Assembly (NCBI RefSeq): GCF_000282135.1
Contig: NZ_AKJW01000009.1
Location: forward strand, 1-48,011
Direction: 5' to 3'
Length of the DNA stretch: 48,011 bases
DNA from: Herbaspirillum sp. CF444
GTDB lineage: Bacteria > Pseudomonadota > Gammaproteobacteria > Burkholderiales > Burkholderiaceae_D
Part shown: piece by piece, positions 8,294 through 17,486 of the stretch
Numbering within the stretch: position 1 is the stretch's first letter
How the letters are laid out: the number at the start of each line of letters is the position of its first letter
Made by a program: the position numbers and the translations under genes
Notes under the pieces: generated by a model
Told to the model about the DNA's origin: nothing
Databases searched by the model: none
Seen by the model: the letters and a program-made list of their open reading frames with translations, nothing else

Positions 8294-9118
8294 CTATTTG
8301 AGTTCCCCGGCCTGCGCCAGATGACGCGCAGCCTTTCCGCCCTCGCTGGCCCAGAAAGCCGTATCGGCCGCCTGGATGCGCACTGCCGAGTTTTCCATGT
8401 GCCGCAGCGCCGCCGCACGCGCCGCATCGGCGTCGCCATCGGTGATCGCCTGCGCAATCACGGCATGCTCATCGCGCACCTGCTGGCGAAAATCTTCGCG
8501 TCGCGCTTCGTTGATACGCGCCACCCGGATCGCCGCCTGCAAGAACTGGCTCAGGAATTGCAACAACGACGTATAGAGAGGATTGTGCGCCGCCTCCGAA
8601 ATCGCGGCATGGAAAGCAAAATCTTCCTGCACGCCATCCCTGCCCTCCTGCACTGCCTTGTCGATGTTTTTCAAGGCCTGCCGGATGCGCTGGTTCTGCG
8701 TCTTGGTGCGCCGCTGCGCCGCCAATGCCGCCATTTCGCCTTCCACACCGCGACGCAGCTCGATCACGCGCAGCACCGCCTGAATCGAATCCTGCACGTC
8801 GATGTCGAGACGGAACGGCGTGGCGTTGTTCGGCGCCAGGACCACGGTGCCGCTGCCTCTGCGCGAACCGACCAGGCCTTCCGATTTGAGCCGCGAAATG
8901 GCTTCGCGAATGACGGTGCGGCTGACCTGAAAGCGTTCGGTCAGTTCGTTCTCCGACGGCATGCGCTCGCCGGGTGCAAAGTCGCCCTGGCGAATCTGGT
9001 CGTACAAGGTCGTGGTGACGCGATCGGCCAGCGTGCCCTTGGCCGAATCAGGTGCGGCAGGCTGCGGCGCGCCGGCATTGTTTTTGGAAAGCTGAGAATT
9101 TTTCATGTTGGTTGACAT
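8294..9118 (-). CDS. GntR-family (FadR/FCD type) transcriptional regulator
   Basis: This 274-residue protein has an N-terminal winged helix (about 30-95: LADRVTTTLYDQIRQGDF, PSENELTERFQVSRTVIREA, GLVGSRRGSGTVV) and an all-helical FCD effector domain (about 115-255) with metal/ligand-type residues in DFAFHAAISEAAHN and ALRHMENS. FCD regulators usually sense organic or sugar acids. It is divergent from a D-erythronate dehydrogenase-like gene, with a perfect palindrome between them, so it probably controls that gene and itself (inference). The inducer is likely a sugar acid but cannot be proved here. Confidence 0.93.
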   Translation of the reverse strand: MSTNMKNSQLSKNNAGAPQPAAPDSAKGTLADRVTTTLYDQIRQGDFAPGERMPSENELTERFQVSRTVIREAISRLKSEGLVGSRRGSGTVVLAPNNATPFRLDIDVQDSIQAVLRVIELRRGVEGEMAALAAQRRTKTQNQRIRQALKNIDKAVQEGRDGVQEDFAFHAAISEAAHNPLYTSLLQFLSQFLQAAIRVARINEARREDFRQQVRDEHAVIAQAITDGDADAARAAALRHMENSAVRIQAADTAFWASEGGKAARHLAQAGELK

Positions 9119-9147
9119 GATACCGCTTTCTTTTTACACTGGCCGCA

Positions 9148-9164
9148 AAGTTGTATGACAACTT
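9148..9164. promoter_or_regulatory. GntR/FCD-type operator palindrome
   Basis: AAGTTGT and ACAACTT arms surround ATG, giving the TTGTNNNACAA core typical of FCD-class GntR operators. It lies in the 87-bp gap between the divergent regulator and the dehydrogenase gene. Confidence 0.7.
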
Positions 9165-9205
9165 ATCGAATTTGCCCGTAACATCCAAACAATTCAGGAG
9201 CATAA

Positions 9206-10180
9206 ATGCATATCGTCATCACCGGCGGCGCCGGTTTTCTGGGTAGCCGTCTGGCGCGTCAATTGCTCAAGCGCGGTCAACTGACCGGCAGCGACGGCAA
9301 GCAGCAAGCCATCAGCCGCATCACCCTGCTCGACGTGGTCGCCGCACAAGGCTTCGACGACGCACGCATTGAATCGGTCGTCGGCGATATCGCCGATGCC
9401 GCCGTGATCGAGCGCGTCATCGACAAGGACACGCAATCGATTTTCCATCTCGCCGCCATCGTCAGCGGCCACGCCGAGGCCGACTTCGAGCTCGGCATGA
9501 AGATCAATTTCGACGCCACCCGCATCATCCTGGAACGCGCCCGCGCGCTCGGCACCAGGCCGCGCGTGGTGTTCACCAGCTCGGTCGCGGTGTTCGGCGG
9601 CGAGCTGCCGGCGCAAGTCCCGGACAATGCGCTGCTGATGCCGCAAAGCTCCTACGGCGCGCAAAAAGTCATGGGCGAATTGCTGGTCAACGACTACAGC
9701 CGCAAAGGCTTCATCGACGGCCGCGCGCTGCGCATGCCAACCATTTCCGTGCGTCCCGGCGCGCCGAACAAGGCGGCGTCGAGCTTCGCCAGCGGCATCA
9801 TCCGCGAACCGCTCAACGGCCAGCCCTCGGTATGCCCGGTCAGCCCGGAGACACGCATGTGGCTGATGTCGCCGCGCAAGGCGATCGACAATCTGATCCA
9901 CGGCCATGAAATCAACGGCGCCGACCTCGGCCTGGCACGCTTCCTCAGCATCGACGGCCTGTCGGTCACCGTGCGCCAGATGGTCGATGCGCTGGAACAG
10001 GTCGCCGGCGCCGACGTCGTCAAGCTGATCGAATGGAAGGAAGACGAAGCCATCAAGCGCATCGTCAACTCCTGGCCGGGCAACTTTGAAGCGAAACGCG
10101 CAAAGGTGCTGGGCTTCACTGCCGACAGCGATTTCGCCGGCATCGTGAAGGCGCATATCGAGGATGAAGTGAAGAAGTAA
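9206..10180 (+). CDS. denD: NAD-dependent epimerase/dehydratase-fold protein, likely D-erythronate dehydrogenase
   Basis: The 324-residue protein is an extended SDR with the NAD-binding GGAGFLG at residues 7-13, the FTSSVAVFGG strand, and the catalytic YGAQK. Its overall sequence (AIVSGHAEADFELGMKINFD; RMPTISVRPGAPNKAASSFA) resembles DenD, which oxidises D-erythronate to 2-oxo-tetronate using NAD. Usual DenD partners (OtnK kinase, OtnC aldolase, OtnI isomerase) are not in this window, so the pathway is either encoded elsewhere or the substrate differs. The start has AGGAG nearby. Control by the divergent FCD regulator is likely. Confidence 0.82.
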   Translation: MHIVITGGAGFLGSRLARQLLKRGQLTGSDGKQQAISRITLLDVVAAQGFDDARIESVVGDIADAAVIERVIDKDTQSIFHLAAIVSGHAEADFELGMKINFDATRIILERARALGTRPRVVFTSSVAVFGGELPAQVPDNALLMPQSSYGAQKVMGELLVNDYSRKGFIDGRALRMPTISVRPGAPNKAASSFASGIIREPLNGQPSVCPVSPETRMWLMSPRKAIDNLIHGHEINGADLGLARFLSIDGLSVTVRQMVDALEQVAGADVVKLIEWKEDEAIKRIVNSWPGNFEAKRAKVLGFTADSDFAGIVKAHIEDEVKK

Positions 10181-10227
10181 TTCTCTCCTTACTCCTCATG
10201 CAAAACGAAACGACGCTGAGTGAAATT

Positions 10228-10306
10228 GTCGTCCCAGCGAAGGCTGGGACCCAGTGTCGTTGCGGCCGTCTTTACGCCACTGGGTCCTGACTTTCGTCAG
10301 GACGAC
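10228..10306. repeat. REP-like inverted pair (BIME-type unit)
   Basis: Two 29-nt elements face each other. The left one (10228-10256) has the form GTCGT, stem TCCCAGC/GCTGGGA, then CCCAGTG. The right one (10278-10306), read on the minus strand, has the same ends with stem TCCTGAC/GTCAGGA. The whole unit is an imperfect inverted repeat with about 21 bp between elements. A third relative lies at 17044. This is the organisation of REP/BIME elements mobilised by RAYT transposases; no RAYT gene is in the window. Confidence 0.8.
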
Positions 10307-10365
10307 GGCTTGTGGGATCACTTGCAAAGACTTTTCGCGATCAACTCGACTGCCTCTTGCGCAGA

Positions 10366-10400
10366 TAAAAAAGCGCGGATATCCCCAAGGACATCCGCGC
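10366..10400 (-). terminator. Intrinsic terminator after mmsB
   Basis: On the minus strand GCGCGGATGTCC pairs with GGATATCCGCGC and is followed by six T residues, about 90 bp after the mmsB stop. Confidence 0.85.
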
Positions 10401-10487
10401 CAGGTCTGATACCAACGGAGACCGCGCAACCATACCGACTCCCCGCACGGCGGCAACCAGACAGCAACTGCCGACTACCACTCCCTG

Positions 10488-11381
10488 TTACTTCGCTTTC
10501 GCCAGCATGTTGAACACGCTGGAAAAATCCAGGCCGCCGGCGCCGGCCTTGCTGTGGATGTCGTACAGGTTGCGCGCCAGCGCGCCCATCGGCACGCTGC
10601 TGCCCGTGGCCAATGCATTCTCCACCGCCAGCCCGAGGTCCTTGAGCATCAGGTCGACGCCGAAACCGCCGGCGTAGCCCTTCGATGCCGGCGCGTTTTC
10701 CATCACGCCGGGGCAAGGGTTGTAGACTTCCAGCGTCCAGTTGCGGCCCGAGCTCTTGGACATTACTTCCGACAGGACCTTGGGGTCCATGCCGTTGGCG
10801 ATGCCGAGGCGGATCGCTTCCGAGGTGCCGATCATCAGGATGCCCAGCAGCATGTTGTTGCAGACCTTGACGGTCTGGCCGCTGCCGCTGGCGCCGGCGT
10901 GGTAGATCGCCTTGCCCATCTTTTCCAGATAAGGCCTGGCGAGACCGAAGCCGTCGTCGGTGCCGCCCACCATGAAGGTCAGCGTACCGGCCGTGGCGCC
11001 GCCGGTGCCGCCGGAGACCGGCGCATCCAGCATCGTGAAGCCCTTCTCCAGCGCGGCTGCGGCGACCTTGCGGGCGCTCTCCGGTGCGATCGTGGAACAG
11101 TCGATCAGCAAGGTGCCCGGCTTGATGTTGGCCAGGATGCCCTTGTCGCCGAGATAGATGGATTCCACGTGCTTGCTGGCCGGCAGCATGGTGATCACGA
11201 CCTTGGCCTTGGCGACCGCCGCCATGGCGTCGGCTTCAGTCACGCCGCCGGTTTCGACCAGCTTGTCGACGCTGGCTTTGACGAGGTCGTGGCCGCTGAC
11301 CGAGTATCCCGCCTTGACGAGATTTTGCGCCATCGGCAAACCCATGTTGCCCAGACCAATGAAAGCGATATCGGCGCTCAT
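10488..11381 (-). CDS. mmsB: 3-hydroxyisobutyrate dehydrogenase
   Basis: MmsB oxidises 3-hydroxyisobutyrate to methylmalonate semialdehyde in valine breakdown. The 297-residue product has the NAD-binding GLGNMG at 9-14, the substrate motif DAPVSGGTGGA at about 119-129, the catalytic Lys172 in GQTVKVCNN, and the C-terminal RNWTLEVYNPCPGV typical of this enzyme. The start at 11381 has AAGGAG directly upstream; the open frame extending to 11747 overlaps mmsA out of frame and is rejected. It is 32 bp after mmsA, whose enzyme uses its product. Confidence 0.95.
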   Translation of the reverse strand: MSADIAFIGLGNMGLPMAQNLVKAGYSVSGHDLVKASVDKLVETGGVTEADAMAAVAKAKVVITMLPASKHVESIYLGDKGILANIKPGTLLIDCSTIAPESARKVAAAALEKGFTMLDAPVSGGTGGATAGTLTFMVGGTDDGFGLARPYLEKMGKAIYHAGASGSGQTVKVCNNMLLGILMIGTSEAIRLGIANGMDPKVLSEVMSKSSGRNWTLEVYNPCPGVMENAPASKGYAGGFGVDLMLKDLGLAVENALATGSSVPMGALARNLYDIHSKAGAGGLDFSSVFNMLAKAK

Positions 11382-11413
11382 GTTGTTCTCCTTTTTCTCT
11401 GAGTGGATGCGGA

Positions 11414-12922
11414 TTACTTCAGCGAAATCGTGGTATTGACCTGACCGGCCTCTTCGTCGGGTGCATACCAGCGCGCCGTGACCGTCTTGGTCTGCGTCCA
11501 GAACAGCACCGCCTGCTTGCCGTTCGGGCCCAGATCGCCGAGCTTGGAAGCACGCGAACCGGTGAAACTGAAGTAGGCCACAGGCACTGGAATCGGCACG
11601 TTGATGCCAACCTGGCCGACGTCGATTTCGTTCTGGAACTTGCGCGCCGCCCAGCCGGACGACGTGAAGATTGACGTGCCGTTGCCGTTCGGGTTGGCGT
11701 TGATGAAAGCGATCGCTTCGTCCAGGGTTTCGACTTCGACGATGCACATCGCCGGTCCGAAGATTTCCTGTTCGTAGATGTCCATGCCTGCCTTGACGCC
11801 GGTGAACACGGTCGGGCCGACGAAGTTGCCGTCTTCATGACCGGCCACCTTGCAGTTGCGGCCGTCGAGCAGCAGCTTGGCGCCCTGCTCCACGCCGACG
11901 CCGATCAGACGCTCGACGCGCTGCTTGGCGGCCTTGGAAACCAGCGGGCCGACATCGGCCTTGCGGTCGCTGCCCGGACCGACCTTCATGGCCTTGGAGC
12001 GCTCGACGATTTCCGGAATCCATTCCTTGGTCTTGCCCACCAGCACCACCACCGAGTTCGCCATGCAACGCTGGCCGGCGGCGCCGAATGCCGCGCCCAG
12101 CAGATTGTTGATGGCCTGATCCTTGGGCGCGTCGGGCAGCACGATGCAGTGGTTCTTCGCGCCCATCATGCACTGCGCGCGCTTGCCTGCTTCGCTGGCG
12201 CGGCGGTAGATGTGGGTGCCGACGTTGGTCGAGCCGATGAAGGACACGGCCTTGATGTCAGGATGGTCGCAGATCATGTTGGCCACGTCAGGGCCGCCAT
12301 GCACCACGTTCAATACGCCCGGCGGCAGGCCGGCCTTGTTGGCCAGCTCGACCAGGAACAGCGACGAGGTCGGGTCCTGTTCGGAAGGCTTGAGCACGAA
12401 GGTGTTGCCGCAGGCGACCGAGATCGGGAACATGAAGCAAGGGAGCATCACCGGGAAGTTGAACGCCGTGATGCCGGCACCCACGCCGATCGGCTGATGG
12501 ATGGTGTAGACGTCGACGCCGCCGGCCACGTTCTCGGCCAGTTCGCCCAGTTGCAGCGAGGTGATCGAGCAGGCGTGCTCGACGACTTCGAGGCCGCGCA
12601 TGACTTCGCCTTCGGCGTCCGGCAGGGTCTTGCCGTGTTCGCGCGTGATCAGCTCGGCCAGCGGGCCGATATTGTCGCGCAGCAGTTGCTGGAACTTGAG
12701 CATGATGCGCATGCGTTGCGCCAGCGAGGTATTGCGCCAGGTCTTGAAGGCTTCCTTGGCATTGGCGACGGCGCGGTCGACTTCTTCTTTTGTCGCAAAC
12801 GGCACGCGCGCCACGACTTCCTGCGTGGCCGGATTGAGCACGTCGCGCCATTCTTTCGAAGTCGACTGGACGTGTTCGCCGTTGATGTAGAGGGGAACGT
12901 TAGGAATGTTGGCTTGGCTCAT
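11414..12922 (-). CDS. mmsA: Methylmalonate-semialdehyde dehydrogenase (CoA-acylating)
   Basis: MmsA converts methylmalonate semialdehyde to propionyl-CoA with CoA and NAD. The 502-residue aldehyde dehydrogenase shows [15 protein letters not shown], the cofactor segment [12 protein letters not shown], and the catalytic Cys286 in [10 protein letters not shown]. The GQRCMA context and absence of the general-base Glu found in hydrolytic ALDHs (position occupied in MMGAKNH) fit the CoA-acylating subclass. The start at 12922 matches the family; the much longer open frame to 13960 runs antisense-frame through the upstream gene and is not used. It forms an operon with mmsB and the upstream binding protein. 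Confidence 0.95.
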   Translation of the reverse strand: MSQANIPNVPLYINGEHVQSTSKEWRDVLNPATQEVVARVPFATKEEVDRAVANAKEAFKTWRNTSLAQRMRIMLKFQQLLRDNIGPLAELITREHGKTLPDAEGEVMRGLEVVEHACSITSLQLGELAENVAGGVDVYTIHQPIGVGAGITAFNFPVMLPCFMFPISVACGNTFVLKPSEQDPTSSLFLVELANKAGLPPGVLNVVHGGPDVANMICDHPDIKAVSFIGSTNVGTHIYRRASEAGKRAQCMMGAKNHCIVLPDAPKDQAINNLLGAAFGAAGQRCMANSVVVLVGKTKEWIPEIVERSKAMKVGPGSDRKADVGPLVSKAAKQRVERLIGVGVEQGAKLLLDGRNCKVAGHEDGNFVGPTVFTGVKAGMDIYEQEIFGPAMCIVEVETLDEAIAFINANPNGNGTSIFTSSGWAARKFQNEIDVGQVGINVPIPVPVAYFSFTGSRASKLGDLGPNGKQAVLFWTQTKTVTARWYAPDEEAGQVNTTISLK

Positions 12923-13020
12923 GATGCATTTTCCATAGTGATGAAGAAGAAACCGGGAGGTGAATAAAATTCGCGGGTCGGAGATGACTGGCAATGTCGA
13001 CACCCGACTCCCGGGAAAAC

Positions 13021-14235
13021 TTATTTGACCAGCGGGCAAGCGGCATCCATAGGACGGAAAGCCTGCTGTGCCGGAATGGTCGACAACAATTTCAGATAAT
13101 CCCAAGGCGCCTTGGATTCGGCCGGCGACTTGACCTGGTACAAATACATGTCGTGAATCACGCGACCGTCGGGACGGATGGAGGCATTGCGCATGACGAC
13201 GTCGCTGATCGGAATCTCGCGCATCTTTTGCGAGACGACTTTCCAGTCCGAGGTCTTGGCAGCAGCGCGCGCCTTCAGGAAGTGATACACGCTGGAATAC
13301 ACGCCGGCCTGCACCATGGTCGGCTTGTTGTTCTTGAATTGCGCTTCGAAGCGCCTGGAGAAACCGCGCGTCTGCTCGTCGTAATCCCAGTAGAAGCCGT
13401 CGGTGTAGACCAGGCCCTGAGCCGCATCGAGGCCGAGCGCATGGACGTCGGACAGGAACACCAGCAGCGCCACCAGGCGTTGATCCTTGCCGCCCACGGC
13501 GAACGAACGCGCCTGCTTGATCGCATTGACGACGTCGGTGCCGCCATCGGCCAGGCCGATCACCTGGGCCTTGGATGCCTGCGCCTGCAGCAGGAAAGAT
13601 GAAAAGTCGGAAGCGTTCAACGGATGGCGCACCGAACCCAGCACGGTGCCGCCGTTGGCCTTGACGACGTCGGCGGCATCTTTCTCCAGCGAGTGGCCGA
13701 AGGCATAATCGACGGTCACGAAATACCACGATTTGTTGCCCAGCTTGGTCAGCGCAGCAGCCGCGCCGGCCGCTTGCGAATAGGTGTCGAACATCCAGTG
13801 GAAACCGTTGCCGGCGCATTCGGTAGTCGTCAGCGCGCCGGTGGCCGGGCCGCTGTACATGGCGATGCCGCCCTTTTCCTTGATCAGCTTCTGCACCGCC
13901 AGCGCCACCGAGGAATTGGTCAGGTCGGCGATCGCCTCGACCTTGTCGCGGTCCAGCCATTCACGGGCGCGGGTGACGCCGACGTCGGGCTTGTTCTGGT
14001 TGTCGGCCGAGAGCACTTCAATTTTCATGCCCTTGCATTCGGCCTTGAGGCAATCCTCGATCGCCAGCCTGGCCGCGACTACCGAACCCTGGCCACCCAT
14101 GGCGGAGTACGGGCCGGACATGTCGGTCAGGATGCCGATTTTGACGGTGTCGGAGTTTTGCGCCTGGACGGCGGCGGAAATACAGGTCAGGGAAAGCGCA
14201 GCCATTGCCAAGGCGGCACGGACGTTTTTTTGCAT
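13021..14235 (-). CDS. Branched-chain amino acid-type ABC transporter substrate-binding protein
   Basis: This 404-residue periplasmic protein has a Sec signal peptide (residues 1-25, cleavage after VQA) and the LivJ/LivK-type Leu/Ile/Val-binding fold starting [20 protein letters not shown]. Members bind amino acids, amides or aromatic acids and deliver them to LivHMGF permeases. It lies 98 bp upstream of mmsA on the same strand, so valine or a related compound is a reasonable ligand (inference). No permease or ATPase genes of the transporter are near, so it must use a complex encoded elsewhere. The gene is divergent from a LysR regulator. Confidence 0.9.
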   Translation of the reverse strand: MQKNVRAALAMAALSLTCISAAVQAQNSDTVKIGILTDMSGPYSAMGGQGSVVAARLAIEDCLKAECKGMKIEVLSADNQNKPDVGVTRAREWLDRDKVEAIADLTNSSVALAVQKLIKEKGGIAMYSGPATGALTTTECAGNGFHWMFDTYSQAAGAAAALTKLGNKSWYFVTVDYAFGHSLEKDAADVVKANGGTVLGSVRHPLNASDFSSFLLQAQASKAQVIGLADGGTDVVNAIKQARSFAVGGKDQRLVALLVFLSDVHALGLDAAQGLVYTDGFYWDYDEQTRGFSRRFEAQFKNNKPTMVQAGVYSSVYHFLKARAAAKTSDWKVVSQKMREIPISDVVMRNASIRPDGRVIHDMYLYQVKSPAESKAPWDYLKLLSTIPAQQAFRPMDAACPLVK

Positions 14236-14351
14236 GGAGTCTCCTCGTTATATGTCTTATTTGCGTTCTGCTGAAATTGCTCTGCGGCGATCTCGAGACT
14301 CATTTTGCATGTGCGTTAATATCGTTACAATAACCAATAATTCAAAAGCCT

Positions 14352-14367
14352 TTTGCATAATTGCAAA
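14352..14367. promoter_or_regulatory. LysR-type T-N11-A palindrome
   Basis: TTTGCA and TGCAAA arms around TAAT lie in the 162-bp gap between the divergent LysR gene and the mms operon, 30 bp before the LysR start. The symmetry fits a LysR binding half-site pair. Confidence 0.45.
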
Positions 14368-14397
14368 GCACGACTAAAAGCACCGAATGGAGACGAC

Positions 14398-15315
14398 ATG
14401 CTGGATTGGGACAACCTCCGCGTATTTCTGGAACTCACGCGCAGTCAGGGATTGGTCGATGCCGCCAAGAAACTGGGCATCGATCACTCGACCGTATCGC
14501 GCCGCATCAAACGCTTCGAGGAACAGGTCGGCAGCCAGCTGTTCGACCGCAACAACCACGGTTACAGCCTGACCGCCGATGGCTATCGCCTGGTCGAATA
14601 CGCCGAAAAGATCGAAAGCACCGTCTACGCCGCCGCCGAAGAGCTTGGCGGCCACAACCGCCTGCTGTCGGGCCAGGTGCGGCTGGGGGCGACGGAAGGC
14701 TTCGGCACCTTCGTGCTGGCGCCGCACATCGCCCACTTCTGCGCGCGCAATCCGCATATCTCGGTCGACATGCTGCCGATGCCGCGCTTCGTCAATTTGT
14801 CCAAACGCGAAGCCGACATCAGCGTTACCATCGAACGGCCGGTCAGCGGTAATTACGTTGTCACGAAACTGGCGGACTATGCCTTGAAGCTGTATGCCAC
14901 GCCGGGATATCTGGAGAATCGCCCCGTCATCGGCAAGGTAGAAGATCTGGAACATCACAACTTCATCGGCTACATCGACGATCTGGTCTTCAGCGAAGAG
15001 CTGCGCTACAAGGAAAACATCGCGCCTGAGGCTTTTCGTGTCTTCCGCAGCACCAGCGTGATCGCGCAATACACGGCAGCGCGCAGCGGCCAGGCGCTGG
15101 CAATTTTGCCGTGTTTCCTGGCGCAGCAATCGGATGAGTTGGTGCCGGTGCTGCCGGATGAAGTGGAAATCATGCGTTCGTTCTGGCTGGTCGCGGCGAG
15201 CGAGCAACGCCATGTCGCAAGGGTGTCGGCGTTGTGGAGTTATCTGCGCGATTGCATGGAGCCGAACAAGGAATTTTTAATGGGAAAGTCGCGTCAAATG
15301 ACGTGGATGAAATAA
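14398..15315 (+). CDS. LysR-family transcriptional regulator of the mms cluster
   Basis: This 305-residue regulator has the N-terminal helix-turn-helix (about 1-62: LDWDNLRVFLELTRSQGLVD, then LGIDHSTVSRRIKRFE) and a periplasmic-binding-protein-like effector domain (about 92-295). The start at 14398 has GGAGA 6 nt upstream; an in-frame upstream codon at 14353 lies within a palindromic site. Divergence from the binding protein-mmsA-mmsB operon suggests that it controls valine breakdown (inference). The inducer is unknown. Confidence 0.93.
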   Translation: MLDWDNLRVFLELTRSQGLVDAAKKLGIDHSTVSRRIKRFEEQVGSQLFDRNNHGYSLTADGYRLVEYAEKIESTVYAAAEELGGHNRLLSGQVRLGATEGFGTFVLAPHIAHFCARNPHISVDMLPMPRFVNLSKREADISVTIERPVSGNYVVTKLADYALKLYATPGYLENRPVIGKVEDLEHHNFIGYIDDLVFSEELRYKENIAPEAFRVFRSTSVIAQYTAARSGQALAILPCFLAQQSDELVPVLPDEVEIMRSFWLVAASEQRHVARVSALWSYLRDCMEPNKEFLMGKSRQMTWMK

Positions 15316-15400
15316 AAAACAGAAAGCGCAACCAGCGTGCATGTCAGGAAAGTGAAATACCCCCAACCGGGCCGTCCGGCCCGCAACCAAGGAGATCAGC

Positions 15401-15982
15401 ATGGCAGCAAAGAAGATTTTATTGTTGACCGGCGACTTTGCCGAAGATTACGAAACCATGGTGCCTTTCCAGGCGCTGCAAATGGTCGGTCATACCGTGC
15501 ACGCCGTCTGCCCCGGCAAGAAGGCCGGCGACAAGATCAAGACCGCCATCCATGACTTTGAAGGCGACCAGACGTATACCGAAAAGCCCGGCCATCAGTT
15601 TGCCCTCAACGCCAGCTTCGACGACGTCGATCCGGCCAAGTACGACGCCGTCGTCATCGCCGGCGGCCGCGCGCCCGAGTATCTGCGCCTGGACGCCAAG
15701 GTGATCGCCATCGTGCGCCATTTCGCCGAAGCCAAAAAACCGATCGCCGCCGTGTGCCACGGTGCGCAGTTGCTGGCCGCAGCGGGCGTGATCGAAGGCA
15801 AGAAGATCTCGGCCTATCCGGCTTGCGCACCGGAGGTCAAACTGGCCGGCGGCCACTATGCCGAGATCCCGGTCGACAGCGCCGTCACCGATGGTAATTT
15901 CGTGACATCGCCTGCATGGCCGGGACATCCGGAATGGCTGGCGCAATTCCTCAAAGTGCTGGGCACGGAGATCAAGCTGTAG
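15401..15982 (+). CDS. DJ-1/PfpI superfamily protein
   Basis: The 193-residue protein has the class I glutamine amidotransferase-like fold of DJ-1/PfpI proteins. The nucleophile Cys119 is in AVCHGAQLL with Glu16 (DFAEDYE) as its usual partner. Members include proteases, deglycases and glyoxalases; close bacterial relatives are often annotated as protein/nucleotide deglycases, but the activity is disputed and not resolved by sequence. AAGGAG lies just before the start. The gene stands alone between the LysR gene and a shared terminator. Confidence 0.88.
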   Translation: MAAKKILLLTGDFAEDYETMVPFQALQMVGHTVHAVCPGKKAGDKIKTAIHDFEGDQTYTEKPGHQFALNASFDDVDPAKYDAVVIAGGRAPEYLRLDAKVIAIVRHFAEAKKPIAAVCHGAQLLAAAGVIEGKKISAYPACAPEVKLAGGHYAEIPVDSAVTDGNFVTSPAWPGHPEWLAQFLKVLGTEIKL

Positions 15983-16000
15983 TCGATTTCCTTGTCATGA

Positions 16001-16036
16001 AAAAAAGCCGCCGTCTGCAATGGACGGCGGCTTTTT
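16001..16036. terminator. Bidirectional terminator between DJ-1/PfpI and LiuC-like genes
   Basis: AAAAAGCCGCCGTC pairs with GACGGCGGCTTTTT around a short loop, with A and T runs on the two sides, so it serves both convergent genes. Confidence 0.93.
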
Positions 16037-16063
16037 CTTTTTGATGCCGGCAAAGATGCCGGG

Positions 16064-16855
16064 TCAGTGTCTGGCAATCCAGCCGGGTTGCGTCTTTTCG
16101 AGGAAGGCGCGCAAGCCTTCCTTGCCCTCTTCCGAAGCGCGCAGGTCGGCGATCACGCCCGTGGTGTAGTCGCGCAGCGCCGGCGTGCACGGCAGCGGAT
16201 TCTCCACCTGCGCCAGTTCCTTGGCGCGGCGCATGGCCTGCGGGCCGTTTGCCAGCAGCGTGACGACGATCTGTTCGGTCTTGGCGTCGAGTTCGGTCGC
16301 CAGCACCACTTCATGCACGAGATCGATGGCGGCGGCGCGAATGGCCGAGAAACGTTCTGCCGAGACGAAATAACGTCGCGCCTGCGAGACGCCGATCTTG
16401 GCGATCACATACGGGCTGATGACGGCGGGAGCAAGGCCGAGCTTGACTTCCGATAAAGCAAAGAACGCGTTGTCGCTGGCGATGGCGATATCGCAGCAGG
16501 CCACCAGGCCGACGCCGCCGCCCATGACCGTGCCCTGAATTTTAGCGACTGTCGGACAGGGAAAGTTGTTCAGGTTTTCCATCAGGGCCGACAACTGGTG
16601 CGCGTCCTTGATGTTGTCTTCGCGCGAAGCGTCGGCCATGCGGCGCATCCAGCCAAGGTCGGCACCGGCGGAAAAGGATTTGCCGGTGGAAGCCAGCACC
16701 AGGACTTTGACTTGTGCGTTATTCCTCGCCTGCGCGATCAAGTCGATCAGATGGGCGATCAGCAGGTCATCGAAGGCGTTGTGGACCTCGGGACGGTTCA
16801 GGGTGATGGTTGCTACCCCGCGCGCGTCGATGGCGAGATCTGCGGCTTGGCTCAT
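16064..16855 (-). CDS. liuC: Enoyl-CoA hydratase/isomerase, likely methylglutaconyl-CoA hydratase (LiuC type)
   Basis: The crotonase-fold protein of 263 residues carries FSAGADLGWMRRM (oxyanion-hole loop), GTVMGGGVGLVACCDIAIA (second oxyanion glycine), LAPAVISPYV and a C-terminal EGKEGLRAFLEKTQPGW. These are characteristic of LiuC, which hydrates 3-methylglutaconyl-CoA in leucine/isovalerate breakdown, rather than of general fatty-acid hydratases. The start at 16855 has AAGGAG upstream. Other liu genes are absent from the window, so the specific role is inferred; a general enoyl-CoA hydratase near the valine genes is the alternative. Confidence 0.88.
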   Translation of the reverse strand: MSQAADLAIDARGVATITLNRPEVHNAFDDLLIAHLIDLIAQARNNAQVKVLVLASTGKSFSAGADLGWMRRMADASREDNIKDAHQLSALMENLNNFPCPTVAKIQGTVMGGGVGLVACCDIAIASDNAFFALSEVKLGLAPAVISPYVIAKIGVSQARRYFVSAERFSAIRAAAIDLVHEVVLATELDAKTEQIVVTLLANGPQAMRRAKELAQVENPLPCTPALRDYTTGVIADLRASEEGKEGLRAFLEKTQPGWIARH

Positions 16856-17043
16856 GGTGGGCTCCTTCGGTGTTGGTTCTGCGCTTTGGGCGTCTGGTTT
16901 TGGTTGGGCTATCGGGAGATAGTAAAAGAAAAATGGAGTGGGTGGAATTTGAGGAGGGAGATTAACGGGAAATGGGGGGATGGGTTGTCTTTGGGAGGAC
17001 AAAGTTTAAGTATTGAGGGAGATGCGCTGAAAAATTCCGTCTT

Positions 17044-17072
17044 GTCGTTCTCGCGAACGCGAGAATCCAGTG
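17044..17072. repeat. REP-like element, single copy
   Basis: This 29-nt element has the same ends (GTCGT and CCAGTG) and length as the two at 10228-10306, but the stem is TTCTCGC/GCGAGAA instead of TCCCAGC/GCTGGGA. Both arms change together, so hairpin formation is preserved. It lies in a gene-free region. Confidence 0.72.
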
Positions 17073-17180
17073 GCATTGCTGGTGGTGCATGCTCGCCATG
17101 CTAAGTCGTGGCGCGTGTGGGACGATGATGTTTTTTGTCTGACGGCGTTGACTGGCTGCCGCGTTTTATCGAACGGCGGG

Positions 17181-17430
17181 TTCGCCCGCTTTGCGGGCGC
17201 GCTGCTGGTTCCGGCTTTGCCGGAACTTCGCTGCTGTTCTTTGGCAATTTGATGACTGTGTTGGGTCGGAGTCAGCTTCGTCCGCTTTGCGGACGTGCTG
17301 CTGGTTTCGGCTTTGCCGAAACTTCGCTGCTTTTCTTTGATTGTTTGATGACTGCGTTGGATTTTGCGTCAGCTTCGTCCGCTTTGCGGACGTGCTCGTT
17401 TCGGCTTTGCCGAAACATTGCTGGTTGTTC
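17181..17430. repeat. Three tandem units (~96 bp) of paired covarying hairpins
   Basis: Units begin at 17181, 17277 and 17374. Each holds a first hairpin (GCCCGC/GCGGGC in unit 1; GTCCGC/GCGGAC in units 2 and 3) and a second hairpin (GTTCCGGC/GCCGGAAC in unit 1; GTTTCGGC/GCCGAAAC in units 2 and 3), both with a TTT-type loop, followed by CTTCGCTGC and a T-rich linker. Unit 3 has lost a few bases between the hairpins. Paired changes in both arms keep the stems intact. Open frames across the region translate the repeats and are not believable genes. The rest of 16856-17620 contains no supported gene. Confidence 0.8.
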
Positions 17431-17486
17431 TTGGGATAGCTTTTTTCGGCGTTGGCTCGACGGTTGGTTAACGAACGCTGCGCGTC

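Noticed and set aside
11382..13960. Extended starts for mmsB and mmsA
   Set aside because: The open frames extend upstream by chance; good RBS and family starts place mmsB at 11381 and mmsA at 12922.
17181..17430. CRISPR-like array
   Set aside because: Only three units, the whole 96-bp unit including linkers is conserved, and no cas genes are near.
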